64,000 nucleotides of DNA from Parelaphostrongylus tenuis (GCA_019055375.1 JAHQIW010000257.1:225791-289790), one strand, 5' to 3'. Shown: positions 21,906-32,596, counted from the stretch's first letter. Notes: generated by a model not told the origin, from the sequence alone. A program made the numbers and translations.

Positions 21906-23918
21906 CTTCTCGTGGCCCTTCGAGGATTCCAGGACGTACTATCAGCAGCTTGTCGAATTGCAAAGCTCCAACGTCTCTTTCCATTTCACCCTGTAAGAAG
22001 AGATCAGTGTTTTGAAAATCAAAACAATAGAACTGAAGTACCTTTGTCTTTGGGTAGAGGAACCACGAATGTTCGTTAGAGCCTGCTGAAGAAACTAACA
22101 CAAACTCCCGTACACCTAATCAGAAGCAATTACTTTTACACCTCCACTTTATTCAGCAGACGTAAATCTATAGACGTATTACACTTCAAATGATAATAAT
22201 CATAAGAAATTTTAACAATCTTACCCTGAGCCTTGGCAATTTTTGCAACATTTACAACGTAGTCGTGGTCCACTTTGTAGAAGCCATCCTGAATTCGATT
22301 ATAGAGCTCAGAAGAACATCAGAGCTCATTTACTAAGTATTATTTTCACCTACCACTGAAGGTATGAGCGCATGTGGCGCAGTGGTTAGAGGTGCCCTGC
22401 GTCGCACACGAGGTCAATGGTTCGATCTCGCGCCCATGGCTCACCAGCCATCCATCCCTCCGGGGTCGGTAAATTGGTACCAGACAGGTCTCAGACATGT
22501 CTGGGAGGATAAGCAGCACTGACTCGGTTCAGCGGGAGGCCACCGCGAGTCATTGTAAAGGCCAGGTATGCATTCAATCACCTCAAACGAAGTTAAAAAT
22601 TGAAGTCGAATGCATGGCGCATCCCTCAGGGATTGATCAACGCCGAGAGCTTTATCCTTTTTATTTCCACCTAAAATTACTTCTCGCCCACATAGTTCAG
22701 CGCCTCGCCGTGGTTGGGAGATGTTCGTGGGGGTCGGACTGAAGAGTAGTTGCAGCAGCGGTTCAGCTCCGGACTCAAGCTGAGCAGTCCAACGCTTCCG
22801 TCCAGAAAGCTCAGCTAAGAGTAAACCGTACCAGGAATGAGCGCCGTCTTGGTCGCTACTAGTCGCAAGTGGGTAAGCTGTCTCTGATCCACAAGGACTG
22901 ACGAAGGCTCTAATCTGGTGACGGCCTGAGGAAGCTCCGGCTAAGCTTACCTCGGAATCGCAGTGAACGAACAGCTTAACCAGCAAAATTTTCCCGTGAT
23001 AGAGCTCGCACTATCAGTGAAGACAAGCCGTTCAACTATGCAAATAAATAAAAAGGATAAAGGATAAAGCTCTCGGCGATGATCAATCCCTGAGGGATGC
23101 GCCATGCATTCAACTTCAATTTCTAGCTTCGTTTGAGGTGACTGAATGCATACCTGGCCTTTACAATGACTCGCGGTGGCCTCCCGCTGAATCGAGTCAG
23201 TGCTGCCTATCCTCCCAGACAAGTCTGAGACCTGCCTGGTACCAATTTACCGAGCCCGGAGGGATGGATGGCTTGGTGAGCCATGAGCGCGAGATCGGCA
23301 AATAAATAAGTATAATTATTTCTACAGGGAGGACGACATTCTCATGGACCATAACCTTATAAAGTGGGCATTTACTTCTTATAGCAAGGTGACATAGTGA
23401 AGTACTTCAGTCTGAACGTTATTCCCGACCTACGTCGAAGACAACCTACACCATGGAAGCACTACGTGTACGGAAGATACTAGGTGTAAGTCAAAATTTA
23501 CCAAAACAAAACTTTACCTTACCTTCCCGGCTTTTGCACGTGTTGTCCCGAGAGCACAAAACCCAATATCCAAGCCCTTGAAGGCCTTCTTCGTGCTTTT
23601 CCAGGGCATCGAAGTCCACAATCACTTGGTGCTGCAATTGAAGGTATGCCTATGTTTACAAATGGTCTTTATTCAACAAGTGGTTACTATATTTCATTCC
23701 GGAAGCTCTGAATGTCTCAGCCACGAGTTCAGACAAAAACATTGCCAATTCAGAGAGATGAAAATCAAAGAGAAACGTACCAGTGACTCGTGATTCAGAG
23801 GGATCTCTCGCCTTCCGATAACACGAATTTCTTTGAACTGACGTGACGAGACAAGTGCGTCCACCAGTTGCTTTCCGACAGCTCCTGAAGCCCCAACGAC
23901 AAATGCGCTTCTCAACAT
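21906..23918 (-). CDS. HTATIP2/TIP30-like atypical short-chain dehydrogenase, 5 exons, one frameshift
   Basis: Five exons on the minus strand: 23918-23781, 23631-23523, 22288-22225, 22115-22042 and 21990-21906. Exon 1 begins MLRSAFVVGASGAVGKQ, the glycine-rich Rossmann NAD(P)-binding motif of this family, then RVIGRRE. Exon 2 carries QVIVDFDALEKHEE and, one frame over, FKGLDIGFCALGTTRAKAGK. Exon 3 reads DGFYKVDHDYVVNVAKIAK, exon 4 REFVLVSSAGSNEHSWFLYP, and exon 5 GEMERDVGALQFDKLLIVRP. All introns are GT...AG and phases fit. One extra base in the gaagaaggcc block near 23585 breaks exon 2. The C-terminal exon is missing; without it exon 5 runs into a stop after GPREGS. The long intron 2 holds two SINEs. 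Either a recent pseudogene or a live gene with a sequence error. Confidence 0.85.
22366..22672 (+). mobile_element. tRNA-derived SINE, copy 3 (well preserved)
   Basis: Head gagcgcatgtggcgcagtgg (A box TGGCGCAGTGG) and B box ggttcgatctc about 30 bases on; gagcgc at the start pairs with gcgctc-like sequence after the B box, as in a tRNA acceptor stem. The body follows (ccatccctccggggtcggta, gactcggttcagcgggaggc, gcgagtcattgtaaaggcca) and a gagctttatcc tail. It lies in intron 2 of the HTATIP2-like gene, antisense to it. Pol III promoter boxes look intact. Confidence 0.85.
22790..22960. repeat. Repeat R4, copy 2
   Basis: Shares agctcagctaagagtaaacc-gtaccaggaatgagcgccgt-cttggtcgctactagtcgca with 14.10-14.25 kb. 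Non-coding as far as visible; lies between the two SINEs in the long intron. Confidence 0.6.
23052..23297 (-). mobile_element. SINE copy 4, 5'-truncated, with target duplication
   Basis: Reverse copy lacking the tRNA head: it stops inside gagcgcgagatc. It is flanked by a 12-base direct duplication gcaaataaataa at 23040-23051 and 23298-23309. The tail (aaaaggataaaggataaagc read on plus, i.e. ATCCTTT repeats in the element's sense) is at the 3' end. Truncation at the 5' end plus a duplication is the signature of target-primed retroposition. Confidence 0.85.
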
Positions 23919-24087
23919 TCTCTAGAAAAGAGGTGCTGCATTGCAGGATAACATCACCGTAGAAAACTATAGATTCCTTCACAACGAATTGCTGGGGATA
24001 TCTTGACCATTTATACATTACAACTTCAAGTTATGGATGTACGAGAAGCCATATATGCAGTTTTTGTCCATTATAAGACGGCAAATG

Positions 24088-25042
24088 AAAAACCGATCTC
24101 ATTCGCTGGACACGAACTTTTCATAGGACTATAAGTAGTCATTCGAAAGCTTATATTTCTGGCTAGCGTTATAAGTGGCCGGGTTTTTCAAAAACTTTTA
24201 TAACGTTGTAAAATTTAGGATAAAATTATGCCCCACATCGATGGCACAATATAGCTATTACTTCACAAGAAGCACCAAAGTTATATGAACCTATTAAGAC
24301 AGTCTATTAGCATCACAGTCATACATTTAATCCGGACTTCCTTTTGCAGCAAAAAAGCCGTTACCTTCCAAAGTAGAGAAAAAATTCCTGACCGAACGAC
24401 AAAAAATGCAATACACAATAATATAAAGTATCAATAAGTATAAATGTAAAGTGCTGTGCAAGAACATTTGCCCCAGCCGGGATTCGAACCCTGATCTCAC
24501 TCTTTTCGGGAGCGTATGCTAACCGTTGCACCACCTACGCTTGTTTTGCACAAAGAGACCGGGGTTCGGATACCGGCTGAAGCAAATGTTTTTGCACAGC
24601 ACTCCACATTATTGGGTACTGAAAAATTGCAATACTCCAAAGCGCCAATCGATCGATCGTGGACGGCCGCCGGCTCGAATGTGCGGCCGCCAGACCCTTC
24701 GACCATGAATTAGCCTGGAAAGAAGGAGGCCCAATGTGCGGTACTCGATCTTATTTCCTCCGCTACACTGCAGAGAAACGCTCTTTCCAGAAAATAAGCA
24801 CAGCGTTGGAGTCCTCGAATCTTACGGTATCGAATTATCACTAATAGTGTGGAGAAAGAGCTCTGCCTTGCGAGAAAAATACGTGTGTAGAACTCATAGA
24901 TTTTCCTTCTGTAACGACGTCAAGGAAGGCTTTTTCGAAAACCGGCCATGTGGGACTATAGCTAGAAATTTAAGCTTTCGAATGATTACTAATGCTCTCA
25001 TGCCAAGCCCCTGTCCAGCGAATGGGATCGGTTCTTAATGAT
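24088..25042. mobile_element. Long-TIR element T2, copy 3, with nested insertion
   Basis: Ends are well-matched inverted repeats: aaccgatctcattcgctgg at the left and ccagcgaatgggatcggtt at the right, extending about 65 bases (attcgaaagctta...atttct). Interior blocks match the copies at 17.1 and 18.8 kb. The block at about 24450-24605 is foreign: it is absent from the other copies and is itself palindromic with a tRNA-like core. No transposase is encoded, so this is non-autonomous. Confidence 0.8.
24451..24605 (-). repeat. Palindromic insert with tRNA-Phe-like core
   Basis: The minus strand over about 24473-24540 carries an A box (TGGTGCAACGG) and a perfect B box (GGTTCGAATCC). D, anticodon and T arms pair well (anticodon arm CGCTC/GAGTG, loop CCGAAAA, anticodon GAA), but the acceptor stem is poor and position 33 is C instead of U, so this is a pseudogene or SINE head and not a working tRNA. 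The block is framed by inverted copies of agtgctgtgcaa-gaacatttgc at 24451 and 24580-24605. Confidence 0.65.
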
Positions 25043-25068
25043 AAGTACCACATATACCTATACAAGTA

Positions 25069-25372
25069 GGGCGCACGGCGCAGTGGTTAGAGGTGCTCTG
25101 CGCCGCACACGAGGTCAATGGTTCGATCTCGCGCTCATGGCTCACCAAGCCATCCATCCCTCCGGGGTCGGTAAATTGGTACCAGACAGGTCTCAGACTT
25201 GTCTGGGAGGATAAGCAGCACTGACTCGGTTCAGCGGGAGGCCTACCGCGAGTCATTGTAAAGGCCAGTGTGCATTCAATCACCTCAAACGAAGTTAAAA
25301 ATTGAAGTCGAATGCATGGCGCATCCCTCAGGGATTGATCAACGCCGAGAGCTTCATCCTTTATCCTTTATA
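25069..25372 (+). mobile_element. tRNA-derived SINE, copy 5, full length with target duplication
   Basis: Head gggcgcacggcgcagtggtt, B box ggttcgatctc, complete body and a 3' tail atcctttatccttta. Flanked by the 10-base direct duplication tatacaagta at 25059-25068 and 25373-25382. The best example for defining the family: about 300 bases, tRNA head, ATCCTTT-repeat tail. Confidence 0.9.
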
Positions 25373-25777
25373 TATACAAGTACAAGTACAGTTTATGAAT
25401 TTTAAGTTATTAGCAAATGGGACAAGCATCAGTGGCATTTCGAGTAGAGAAGAGAACAAAGCGGAAGACTAAAATCAGTTCTGAAGGATAAATGCGATAA
25501 AAATTGAGCCAGGAATTTTTAAAGACTAACTCAAGACAAGTGCCTATGACGAGGGGGGTTTGTGACACGAGCGCAGAATGGCATCAGAGCGCATGTGATG
25601 CACTCAGTTCATCGTACAATACATCTGACAGAAGGTTGTGGTGTTCATGAAATCTGAAAGAATCTCAGTAACCATAGAGTAATACTTGCTTTTTGCATTC
25701 TATGGATAATCAATATTGTCAGAATTCGGTGAGAAGAAGTCTATAGCTCTCCAGTGTGATGTAACCGTTGATTGCAG

Positions 25778-26312
25778 TAAAAACGCCTTTGTCCATGGGG
25801 CTTCTGGAGCTGTTGGAAAGCAAGTGACTGATTCGCTTGTCCCGTCACTCCAATATAAAGAGATTTGTATCATTGGGAGGAACGAAATTTCTCTGAGAAC
25901 GACTCACTGGCAAGTGCCTTCTGAGATTTTCATCTTCCTGAGTTTGGCATAGAGTATATCTGAATTCGTTGTCATGTCATTCTCACCCTCACAGATGTTA
26001 AAAATAGCAGTTACCTGTCGAATAAGCGAACAATTATCGTAATTTGTGGTTAGATTCAACTCGAATGATACATATGTGAAGTTCGACTCTTAAATAAAGT
26101 CTTGCTTTTTGATAAAACAATCTACTCTCCTCGTTTGAATATTGAAGCACTTTGATGAAACTCAATAAATTCGTTCATGAACTTTTCCCTGTTCTGAATC
26201 GCGGCATTTAGTGATTTTGGATTGAGATGTCCTCAAAAATTGTGAAAAAGCCTTCAGGGGCTTCGATGTTGAATTCTGCGCATTCGGAACAACACGTGCC
26301 AAATCCGGGAAG
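25778..26312 (+). pseudogene. HTATIP2-like pseudogene, exons 1-2 only, inverted copy
   Basis: Exon 1 equivalent (25778-25911): NAFVHGASGAVGKQVTDSLV, then IIGRNEIS; the start codon and part of the N-terminus are lost. Exon 2 equivalent (about 26214-26312): an in-frame TGA (ILD*DVL), then CEKAFRGFD and FGTTRAKSGK ending at a GTAATG donor, the same exon boundary as in the gene at 21.9-23.9 kb. Homology continues into the following intron for about 80 bases. Exons 3-5 were not found. Confidence 0.85.
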
Positions 26313-26399
26313 GTAATGTTTTGTTTAGGTAAATTTTGAGTTACACAGAATAGTTATTGGAGTCGTAGTGTTACGCATGTCGTGAATTTTCGTTGACCG

Positions 26400-26745
26400 T
26401 AAGTAAGATGACCAGCTTAACCAAAGCTCATGACCCACGCTCGGAATATTATGGTCTCGCAATTTCGCATCGGCACGGCATCTTCAGACATCAAGCCCAC
26501 AATCAATGGCGACGTCCCCGGGAAAAACCCCGGATATCAACCGCAGCAGTGCGAGAGCAGCGTCCGAGACAACTTAGTGTCGCTCTTCTTCAGGAAAACG
26601 CTCGGTCTCACATTACGAAGTTAACTCTCCACATTTTGGAGAAATTATACTAGATCGCGGTACCATCTATCCACCGCATATTCCTGATTTTGCTTCATCG
26701 GATCATCATTCTGCATCCTCAAGTAGCATCTATGCGTGAACAATT
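26400..26745 (+). mobile_element. Mariner transposase fragment
   Basis: Translation near 26560-26650 reads LSVALLQENARSHITKLT (family: LLxDNARPH, the second catalytic Asp changed to Glu), and, in another frame, IYPPHIPDFASSDHH (family: HPPYSPDLAPSDYHLF). Stops and frame changes are present and no terminal repeats are visible. Confidence 0.75.
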
Positions 26746-26759
26746 CAGGATACAGTTAA

Positions 26760-27060
26760 CCTTTTCATTCGACTGTTTTTATAGACTTCGCTCACAACAA
26801 TAATAATCTGATAACATATCCTGAGCCTATCACGAGGCTTGTTATGGCACTAAGCCACTGCTAGACAGCTAATTCGGCATTCAGCCTCATCAGTAGCACG
26901 GTGCCTTTCGATTCAGCCAATCCCTTGCAAGATGACAAATCCTTACATAAAAAGGATCGACGCCGAATAGCAATTCACCGCAAGTCAGGTGATAAAATTT
27001 CCCGACTACAGACTAGTTTGGAAGTAATCTCACCTACTTCTTTGGTCGCCAACCTTCTCT
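26760..27060. repeat. Hammerhead-bearing repeat P2, partial
   Basis: Shares order and sequence with the left half of the element at 41.07-41.60 kb: tttttatagacttcgctcac, ctgataacatatcctgagcc, then the hammerhead-like block, and caattcaccgcaagtcaggt. Only one arm is present. Confidence 0.65.
26859..26899 (-). ncRNA. Hammerhead motif, degenerate (H3)
   Basis: Minus strand: helix I GUGCUA with UAGCAG (5 of 6 pairs), core CUGAUGA intact, helix II GGC-UGAAU-GCC, then GAAUU instead of GAAAC, and GUC. The change at 15.1-15.2 should abolish or strongly reduce activity. Confidence 0.6.
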
Positions 27061-28089
27061 CGTTCTTTCTGGTAGGATAAGCATCTAGTTTTTGCTCAAC
27101 AAATAGTTGTATTCAATGATTATGATGGTGATTATATTACTGAGCAGTCTATTTCTTCAAACAAATAACAGTTAAGTTAACAGAAGTGTCGAAATGTGAA
27201 GGAAATTGTGGATAACATAATCTAAAAATGATGGTCATTGAAAAATAAATCCAGATTTTGGCTTTTCTTCAACGTCGTAAAATGTTGTAGATCTCTGCTT
27301 TAGCAATTTCTACGTTTCGGTCTTTGTCGTTGCAGTCTCACAAAAGTACACCTTTCTGAACCGGCTCCTAGAATTTCTTCATTTGTCTTTGTGTTTTGTC
27401 CATTTTCTTGATCACATTTTTTAGCACTAAGAGCATTACAATATTCCTATGGAGTACTTTGATCCTTATGAATTTTGCTTAGAAGAGTTTGAATACTTTC
27501 GCTGTGGTGGATGCAGAATACTAATAATTTCTTAGGTAGTTTGTTAGATTTCTAAGAAGACAAGAATTTTTTTAAACGGAGGCGATGTTCAATCAATTCT
27601 TATATGTCTTCCAATTCTGATTGTTGAAAAAACCGGTTAAAAGGATTCATTATGGATGATTTGTGGTCGATAATGCAAACAGATGAATAGACTCAATTCT
27701 TTCCACATAACCCGTCTTCACAAAATGAAGCGGACTTGAAAGTTACTTTTTCTGCAAGAAACAGATCTGTTCAACAATTCATTAACACTCAGAATATGAG
27801 TATCTTCGAATGTTGGTTCAACACCATAATAATAATCGTTAATTAGGACAGAGGGCCGAAAAAGAGTGGGAATTTTCAAAGGTGGAGTCTAAACGTTATC
27901 TAAACCAGTTTTGTGTCTCCAGAATAATCATCTAACGACAAATCAGCGAGTGTCTTTGTCTTGAATTTAGGATTCATTGCCCCAAAAGATAACAAAAATT
28001 CTCGTATACTGGATTATAGTAGTGCATACAAAATAGTACCATACTTTAATTCGTATCCATGGAGGTCTTTTCCACAGTCTTTTCCACAA
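27061..28089. other. No recognisable gene
   Basis: AT-rich sequence with only short frames. No repeat seen elsewhere in the window was recognised here. Confidence 0.4.
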
Positions 28090-28132
28090 ACTCTCTCTGT
28101 CTCTATCTCTCTCTCTCTCTCTCTCTCGCCAT
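28090..28132. repeat. (TC)n microsatellite
   Basis: ctctctctgtctctat followed by an uninterrupted run of about 13 CT units. Confidence 0.9.
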
Positions 28133-28450
28133 CCCTATTCTTCTACTTATCAAAAGAAATTGTTTGTTAGAATTTATATGTTTGCGAAATATGTTATCAG
28201 ACTAGATTGCTTCAAGCGAGGTCTCAAAAAACAGTTCAATACAAAAGTATTACTCACTTTACCAGTCATAAGCAATCGACTGTTAATCACTACATGCCGG
28301 GTGATATTATCACTGGAGATATATTGATTTGTTATCTCTGCAGTGTGCAGTTGCGCGCAGTGTGGCATCTTTGTCGCCGATTCCTTCATATTCAGGGTGC
28401 ATACCCTTTTGAAAGGGATTGGCTCACACAAAAGCCACCGTACTATTGAT

Positions 28451-28484
28451 CAGACTGAAGGACCGGAACACGTGTCTGACACTT
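28451..28484 (+). ncRNA. Hammerhead remnant (H4)
   Basis: cagactgaaggaccggaaca followed by cgtgtctgac keeps the CUGA start, a GGAAC in place of GAAAC, and ACACGUGUC. Helix II is lost. It is recognised only because of its similarity to the better copies and the following actttataagtgcc, shared with 40.5 kb. Confidence 0.4.
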
Positions 28485-28843
28485 TATAAGTGCCTTAACA
28501 GATCTCATGAAGGGCATAAATTACGTTAACAGGTAATATAAATAATATTGCTTTTGTCAACCAAGTTCGCGAAAAAAGCTAAGATTGCATCTAGTCTACT
28601 GAGCGAGACGGAGCGAAAATGCACGATTTCGAATGGATTGAATGAATCAATGGTTTTGATGTTCGTTTGTGGGCATGGCTTTTGTTCAAGCAATTCCAGA
28701 GGCGAAAGGGTTAGTTGACTTGACTTGAACGATTCATCTCATTATGTACTCTATTCTTTCTATTTACATAAATCTATTCACTTGTGGCCCAACAGTTTAC
28801 TGTTTCGTGAAGTTGGAATGAAAAAAATTAGATCAGTGCATAC
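28485..28843. other. 3' flank of SCVP-like exons; no gene
   Basis: No coding signal. The sequence up to 28500 is the trailing arm of the hammerhead repeat. Confidence 0.35.
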
Positions 28844-28849
28844 TTTATT
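28844..28849 (-). terminator. Poly(A) signal AATAAA of SCVP-like gene
   Basis: AATAAA on the minus strand lies about 30 bases after the stop codon of the SCVP-like exon 5. Position and orientation fit a cleavage and polyadenylation signal. Confidence 0.6.
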
Positions 28850-28877
28850 TCAAACATTTCACGGGTGACTTCACGTC

Positions 28878-29216
28878 CTAGTTGACGACTGCAGTTGCTG
28901 CAAAGAAGTGCGCTGCAAAGGGGCCTGATGCCAGCATTCGAACCGCTCTGTTCAGTACACTTTGCCACATCTCTTTCGACCAATTTGCCATAATGATGTT
29001 TGTAGTCTGTACAGATTTTTTTTTTCACAACGAGTTCATGTGGAAAGAAAGCAGTTCAAACTGTAAGAGTTCCTGAAATTGACGTTTGGTTGGTGGGAAT
29101 ATTCGTTATCGTCATGTCCATGCAATTCATGGCCGGATCCATCTGAATGCATAAGGCAGTGACCGTGTCCCCGACGACGAGACAGTGTGGTTGCATAGCC
29201 ATCATCACTCCTCTGG
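28878..29216 (-). CDS. SCVP-like secreted protein, exons 4-5 (copy A)
   Basis: Exon 4 (29216-29062) reads MAMQPHCLVVGDTVTALC, then NCMDMTITNIPTNQTSISG. A 55-base GT...AG intron follows. Exon 5 (29006-28878) reads TTNIIMANWSKEMWQSVLNR-AVRMLASGPFAAHFFAA and ends in TAG. The layout and motifs (PHC...TVTA.C, W..xMW..V.NRA.R.LASGPF) match the nematode-specific secreted SCVP family as I know it; function unknown. Both exons are open with proper splice sites. No exons 1-3 lie directly upstream. Exons 1-3 of a like gene lie at 38.3-39.1 kb in the same orientation, so one gene split by a 9-kb intron is possible but unproven. Confidence 0.75.
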
Positions 29217-29929
29217 CTGCAAGCGTTAATTTTTTTTGAACTTTGCTGACAATCGAAACACAAAGTGATACCAGAAATATAGTTTTTATTAGTACCTCTT
29301 GCGTTTTACCCAATCTTTTACTGTTACACAGTAATAATGATCTTAGCAGAAATGTTGGGTACTGTTGTTGGAATAAGGATAACAATGTTTAACTGATGCT
29401 TCAGTTCTTCCAGCTATTCCAGTGACCTTTTTGTTCTCACAGCTTCTCTGGCATATACAGGCAAGCTTTCAAATTTGTCTTGTAGGGAAAACATGAGTTT
29501 TTAGTGTTTACATCACTGTAGACATGACGCCAGCAAAATTTTCCACTCATACGATATAGGATTAGGTTCGTCGAAATATGATCGTCTTTGATCGTCCCAA
29601 TGGTCCACTGCTTTCTTGAAAACATTTGGTACTTTCCGTTACCCGTCCGCGTTACGACCCCTTAAGAAAGGAACCATTTCCTGTTGAGGCTCAATGTTTT
29701 AGCCATTCAATAGCTTAATTACCTGGGTTCCTCGTTGATTTTATGCTCAGTAGGCGGCGAGACCGCGCGGCGAGAGCAGGTCATCTCAGTGACCATAAGG
29801 TAGTTTCACAATTAAATTTGGATTCTTATCGTCACTAAAGCGGGTTTGATCGTCAGTAGAAGAGAAAATGTAGTAGGAGTACCTTCAGCAAGATTATATT
29901 TGGTTGAAACATGCCAAAACAATCATGAA
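29217..29929. other. No recognisable gene upstream of SCVP-like exon 4
   Basis: Exons 1-3 of the SCVP-like gene were searched for here on the minus strand and not found. No named repeat was recognised. Confidence 0.4.
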
Positions 29930-31110
29930 ACAAAGAACTGGCCGTCAAAAATGATGCTGCACATTGCAATGTGATGTCACTATAGCGATATTGCGTAAAA
30001 ACTTTTCATAGTAAACTTTATGAGTATCGACTACAATAGAGTTGTAGAAGAGACTTTGTTCTACTATCTCATAGGTGAAAAGTTTTTATAAATCCACTTA
30101 TACTCTACATAAATGTCGCTTCATCGCTGAAACCTGGAACTAATGCCAATGCTTTTTCTAAAACGCCATATTTTCAAAAAGAGACCACATTTTTAAGAAA
30201 AAATTTTAGCCCGCACTATTGCTGAACAATTTTATGCTTTCGTTTTCACGTTTAACCATATTTCACTCATGTTTATGATTTATTTCGCTACTCTTTCGTT
30301 GTGCGCACATTGTTTCGACCCCTTGAGAGCAAAGCGTTTTCTGATTTTTTCAAAAGCTTTGGCAGACTTTCGATAGTTCAGATCACGAGAAATTTGATAT
30401 ACTTTATTTCTTTCAAAGTCTTCTTCAACTCGCGCTGTTTTGGATCCCATCTGTATATCGGGATAAAAAATGCTCGACGAGTGCAAAACCCAATTTTTTT
30501 TTACTGCTACAGCGTAAAAAGCACTGTTTTTCAAAAACTAAGCAATCGGTTGTAATCGCCAAATTTAAGCTATCGAATGATTACTGAAAGTCTAAGGGAA
30601 AAGTTTTGCCCCGCGAGAAATGCTTGGGTGTGGAACATTTTGCTGTTGCAGCACAATTGAAAAGTCATTTCAAAAATCAAGTGGATTTTCGAAGTTTTCG
30701 AGACTCAAGCTATCAATTGGCTGCCGAAAATTTTACACAGATCAGAAAACGCTTCATTACCAGGAACTCGAATTAGGGTGCGGAAAATGAAAATGATCCA
30801 GATTATCGAAAACCCAATGCTCATTTGGCTGCCACAGCGCAATGAGTGATTCTTTAAAAAAAACTAATTATATTATTAAAATTGCCGCGGTCTAAGCTAT
30901 CAAATGCATATTAAGATTTTTAAAGAAAAGCCCTTTTCACAAAAGTGCTCGAGTGTGAAACATAATTTTACTTTGACTATAACAACGCAATAAATAGGCT
31001 GTTTCAAAAAAATACATATCATTGAAATCTCCATAATTCAAGCCATCGAATATTCACTATAACTCAGAGTCTAATTAGAAGACGAATTTCCTCCAAGAGC
31101 TCGAAGCAGA
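29930..31110. repeat. Degenerate satellite-like repeat block 1
   Basis: The first 200 bases recur at about 18.5-18.7 kb. From 30280 on, a diverged unit recurs: aatttaagctatcgaatgat-tactgaaagtctaa at about 30565, with related starts at about 30705, 30893 and 31043 (spacing roughly 140-185). The same unit forms the inner part of the T2 elements at 17.5, 19.3 and 24.8 kb. Frames such as 30280-30534 (minus) fall inside it and are not supported. Confidence 0.55.
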
Positions 31111-31429
31111 GTGCGAGTCACTGAAATGATCCTTCACTTCCTATGTCAAGAGCAATCCCGCTGGTAAACAATGGACATTATGCTCACATGTAAAAAGCCA
31201 GGCAGGTTATATTCTCAACTTCCCAAATATGCAGCTCTTTCGGAAGTACGAATATTCAGGACATGCGCTTTCTTTTCAACGAAAATCCGCTTATAGAACT
31301 CATTCCATTAATATTCAACTTTCGTAGCGACAAAGTATGGTTAGAATCCAAATCCATTTTATAATATTGAATAAGGTCCGCGGTGAACTTGAAACAATGC
31401 ACTCCTAGAGCAAAAAATTAGAAGAGTCA

Positions 31430-31601
31430 AGCTCTTGGTCGAGGAATCTTTAAGGGATGCGCCATGCGATACGAATTAATTATATTTTCGTTTGACGTGA
31501 TTAAATGCATTTCTGGCCTATAGAATCACCTGCGGTGATCTGCCGATATATTAAGCCAGTAGTGCTTATGCCCCCAGACAAGTTTGGCACCAATATCACC
31601 T
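31430..31601 (-). mobile_element. SINE copy 6, 3' half (split by RTE)
   Basis: Reverse SINE body: gggatgcgccatgcgata, tcgtttgacgtgattaaatg, atcacctgcggtgatctgcc, and ccccagacaagtttgg. It breaks off at accaatatcacct; the rest of the same SINE continues at 32597-32740 after the RTE insert. Confidence 0.8.
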
Positions 31602-32596
31602 GTAGCACCTGTCGTCCCGTTGATCGTCGGGTGACTCATGTGGGTACCAGCAACACTGTCATTTATCACTATCGCATGCAAGCAAGAGTATCCCAGTGGG
31701 TCTTCCTCACTCTTGGGATTCGCTGAGCATCATACCTTTTTTCTATGCCTTTCGTAAAGGAATCGACTATCGGGTCGGTCGTCATCCTGTAGAGCGCTTC
31801 ATATCCCGAGGAATCCAGTCGGTAAAGGCTCTCGTCCATCGGTTGTCGTTGAAGTGCATCATGTGTCCGACCCACCCTATTTTTGATATCCTGGCGTGTA
31901 GAACGACGTATTTGATATTCGATCTTTGACGTAAGTCGGAACTTCGGGTCCTTTCTCTCATTTGCAGGATACGGGATACTCCTAGCATCGACCTTTCCAC
32001 TGCTGCGGTCAGTCACGCCAAGTGATCTTTCATCCTGTATGTAGCGACCACGTTTCTGTTGCATATGTTTAGGGCAGGAATAATCGCGAAGTCGAAAAGA
32101 TGGGCAAGAGTCGGACGTTCTTTGTTCTCTTTCCGACATATTCGATACTCTTAAACTTTCCCCAAGGCTCGTTTCCTCCTGCTCAATTCTGGAGCTAGGT
32201 CGTTCATCATGTTGATTTCACGACTTAGATAGACGTACTGAAACATTCGGAGATTTTCGTTCTTTTGAGCGTGAATAGTGTATTCAAAATCCATCCGTTC
32301 CTTTTGAACATCGTTTTCGTTTGATTTAGTTGAAGACCAATCTTTCCACAGAAGTTGTCGAAAGTGGTCAACATTCGTTTCGCTTGCCTGATGCTTGGTG
32401 TTATGAAGACGATATCATCAGCAAAGCGATGATGGTTTAATTGTCGACTGTCAATTTTCAATCTCACATAGTCCCATTCTAATGTTCACATGAGTTTTTG
32501 GAGAGTGGCAGTGAATAACTTTGGTGAGAGTGTATCGTCTTGTCGAACCCGTCTTCTTATGTCGATGGTGATATTGTTGCAGAATAGAGATATTTT
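31602..32596 (-). mobile_element. RTE-type fragment inserted in a SINE
   Basis: Minus strand encodes the C-terminal third of the RTE polyprotein with frame changes: HHRFADDIVFITPSIRQAKR (catalytic FADD box, about 32420-32450), QLNQTKTMFKRNGW, then RSMLGVSRILQMRERTRSSD, KIGWVGHMMHFNDNRWTRAF and WIPRDMKRSTG. The 3' end (ggtgctacaggtgat) is like the end of the RTE at 37.39 kb. It is 5'-truncated and flanked by an eroded duplication, ggcaccaatatcacct on one side and gacacaaatatacct on the other. Confidence 0.85.

Noticed and set aside
24473..24540. Functional tRNA-Phe gene
   Set aside because: Acceptor stem has several mismatches and position 33 is C, so it is a pseudogene or SINE head.
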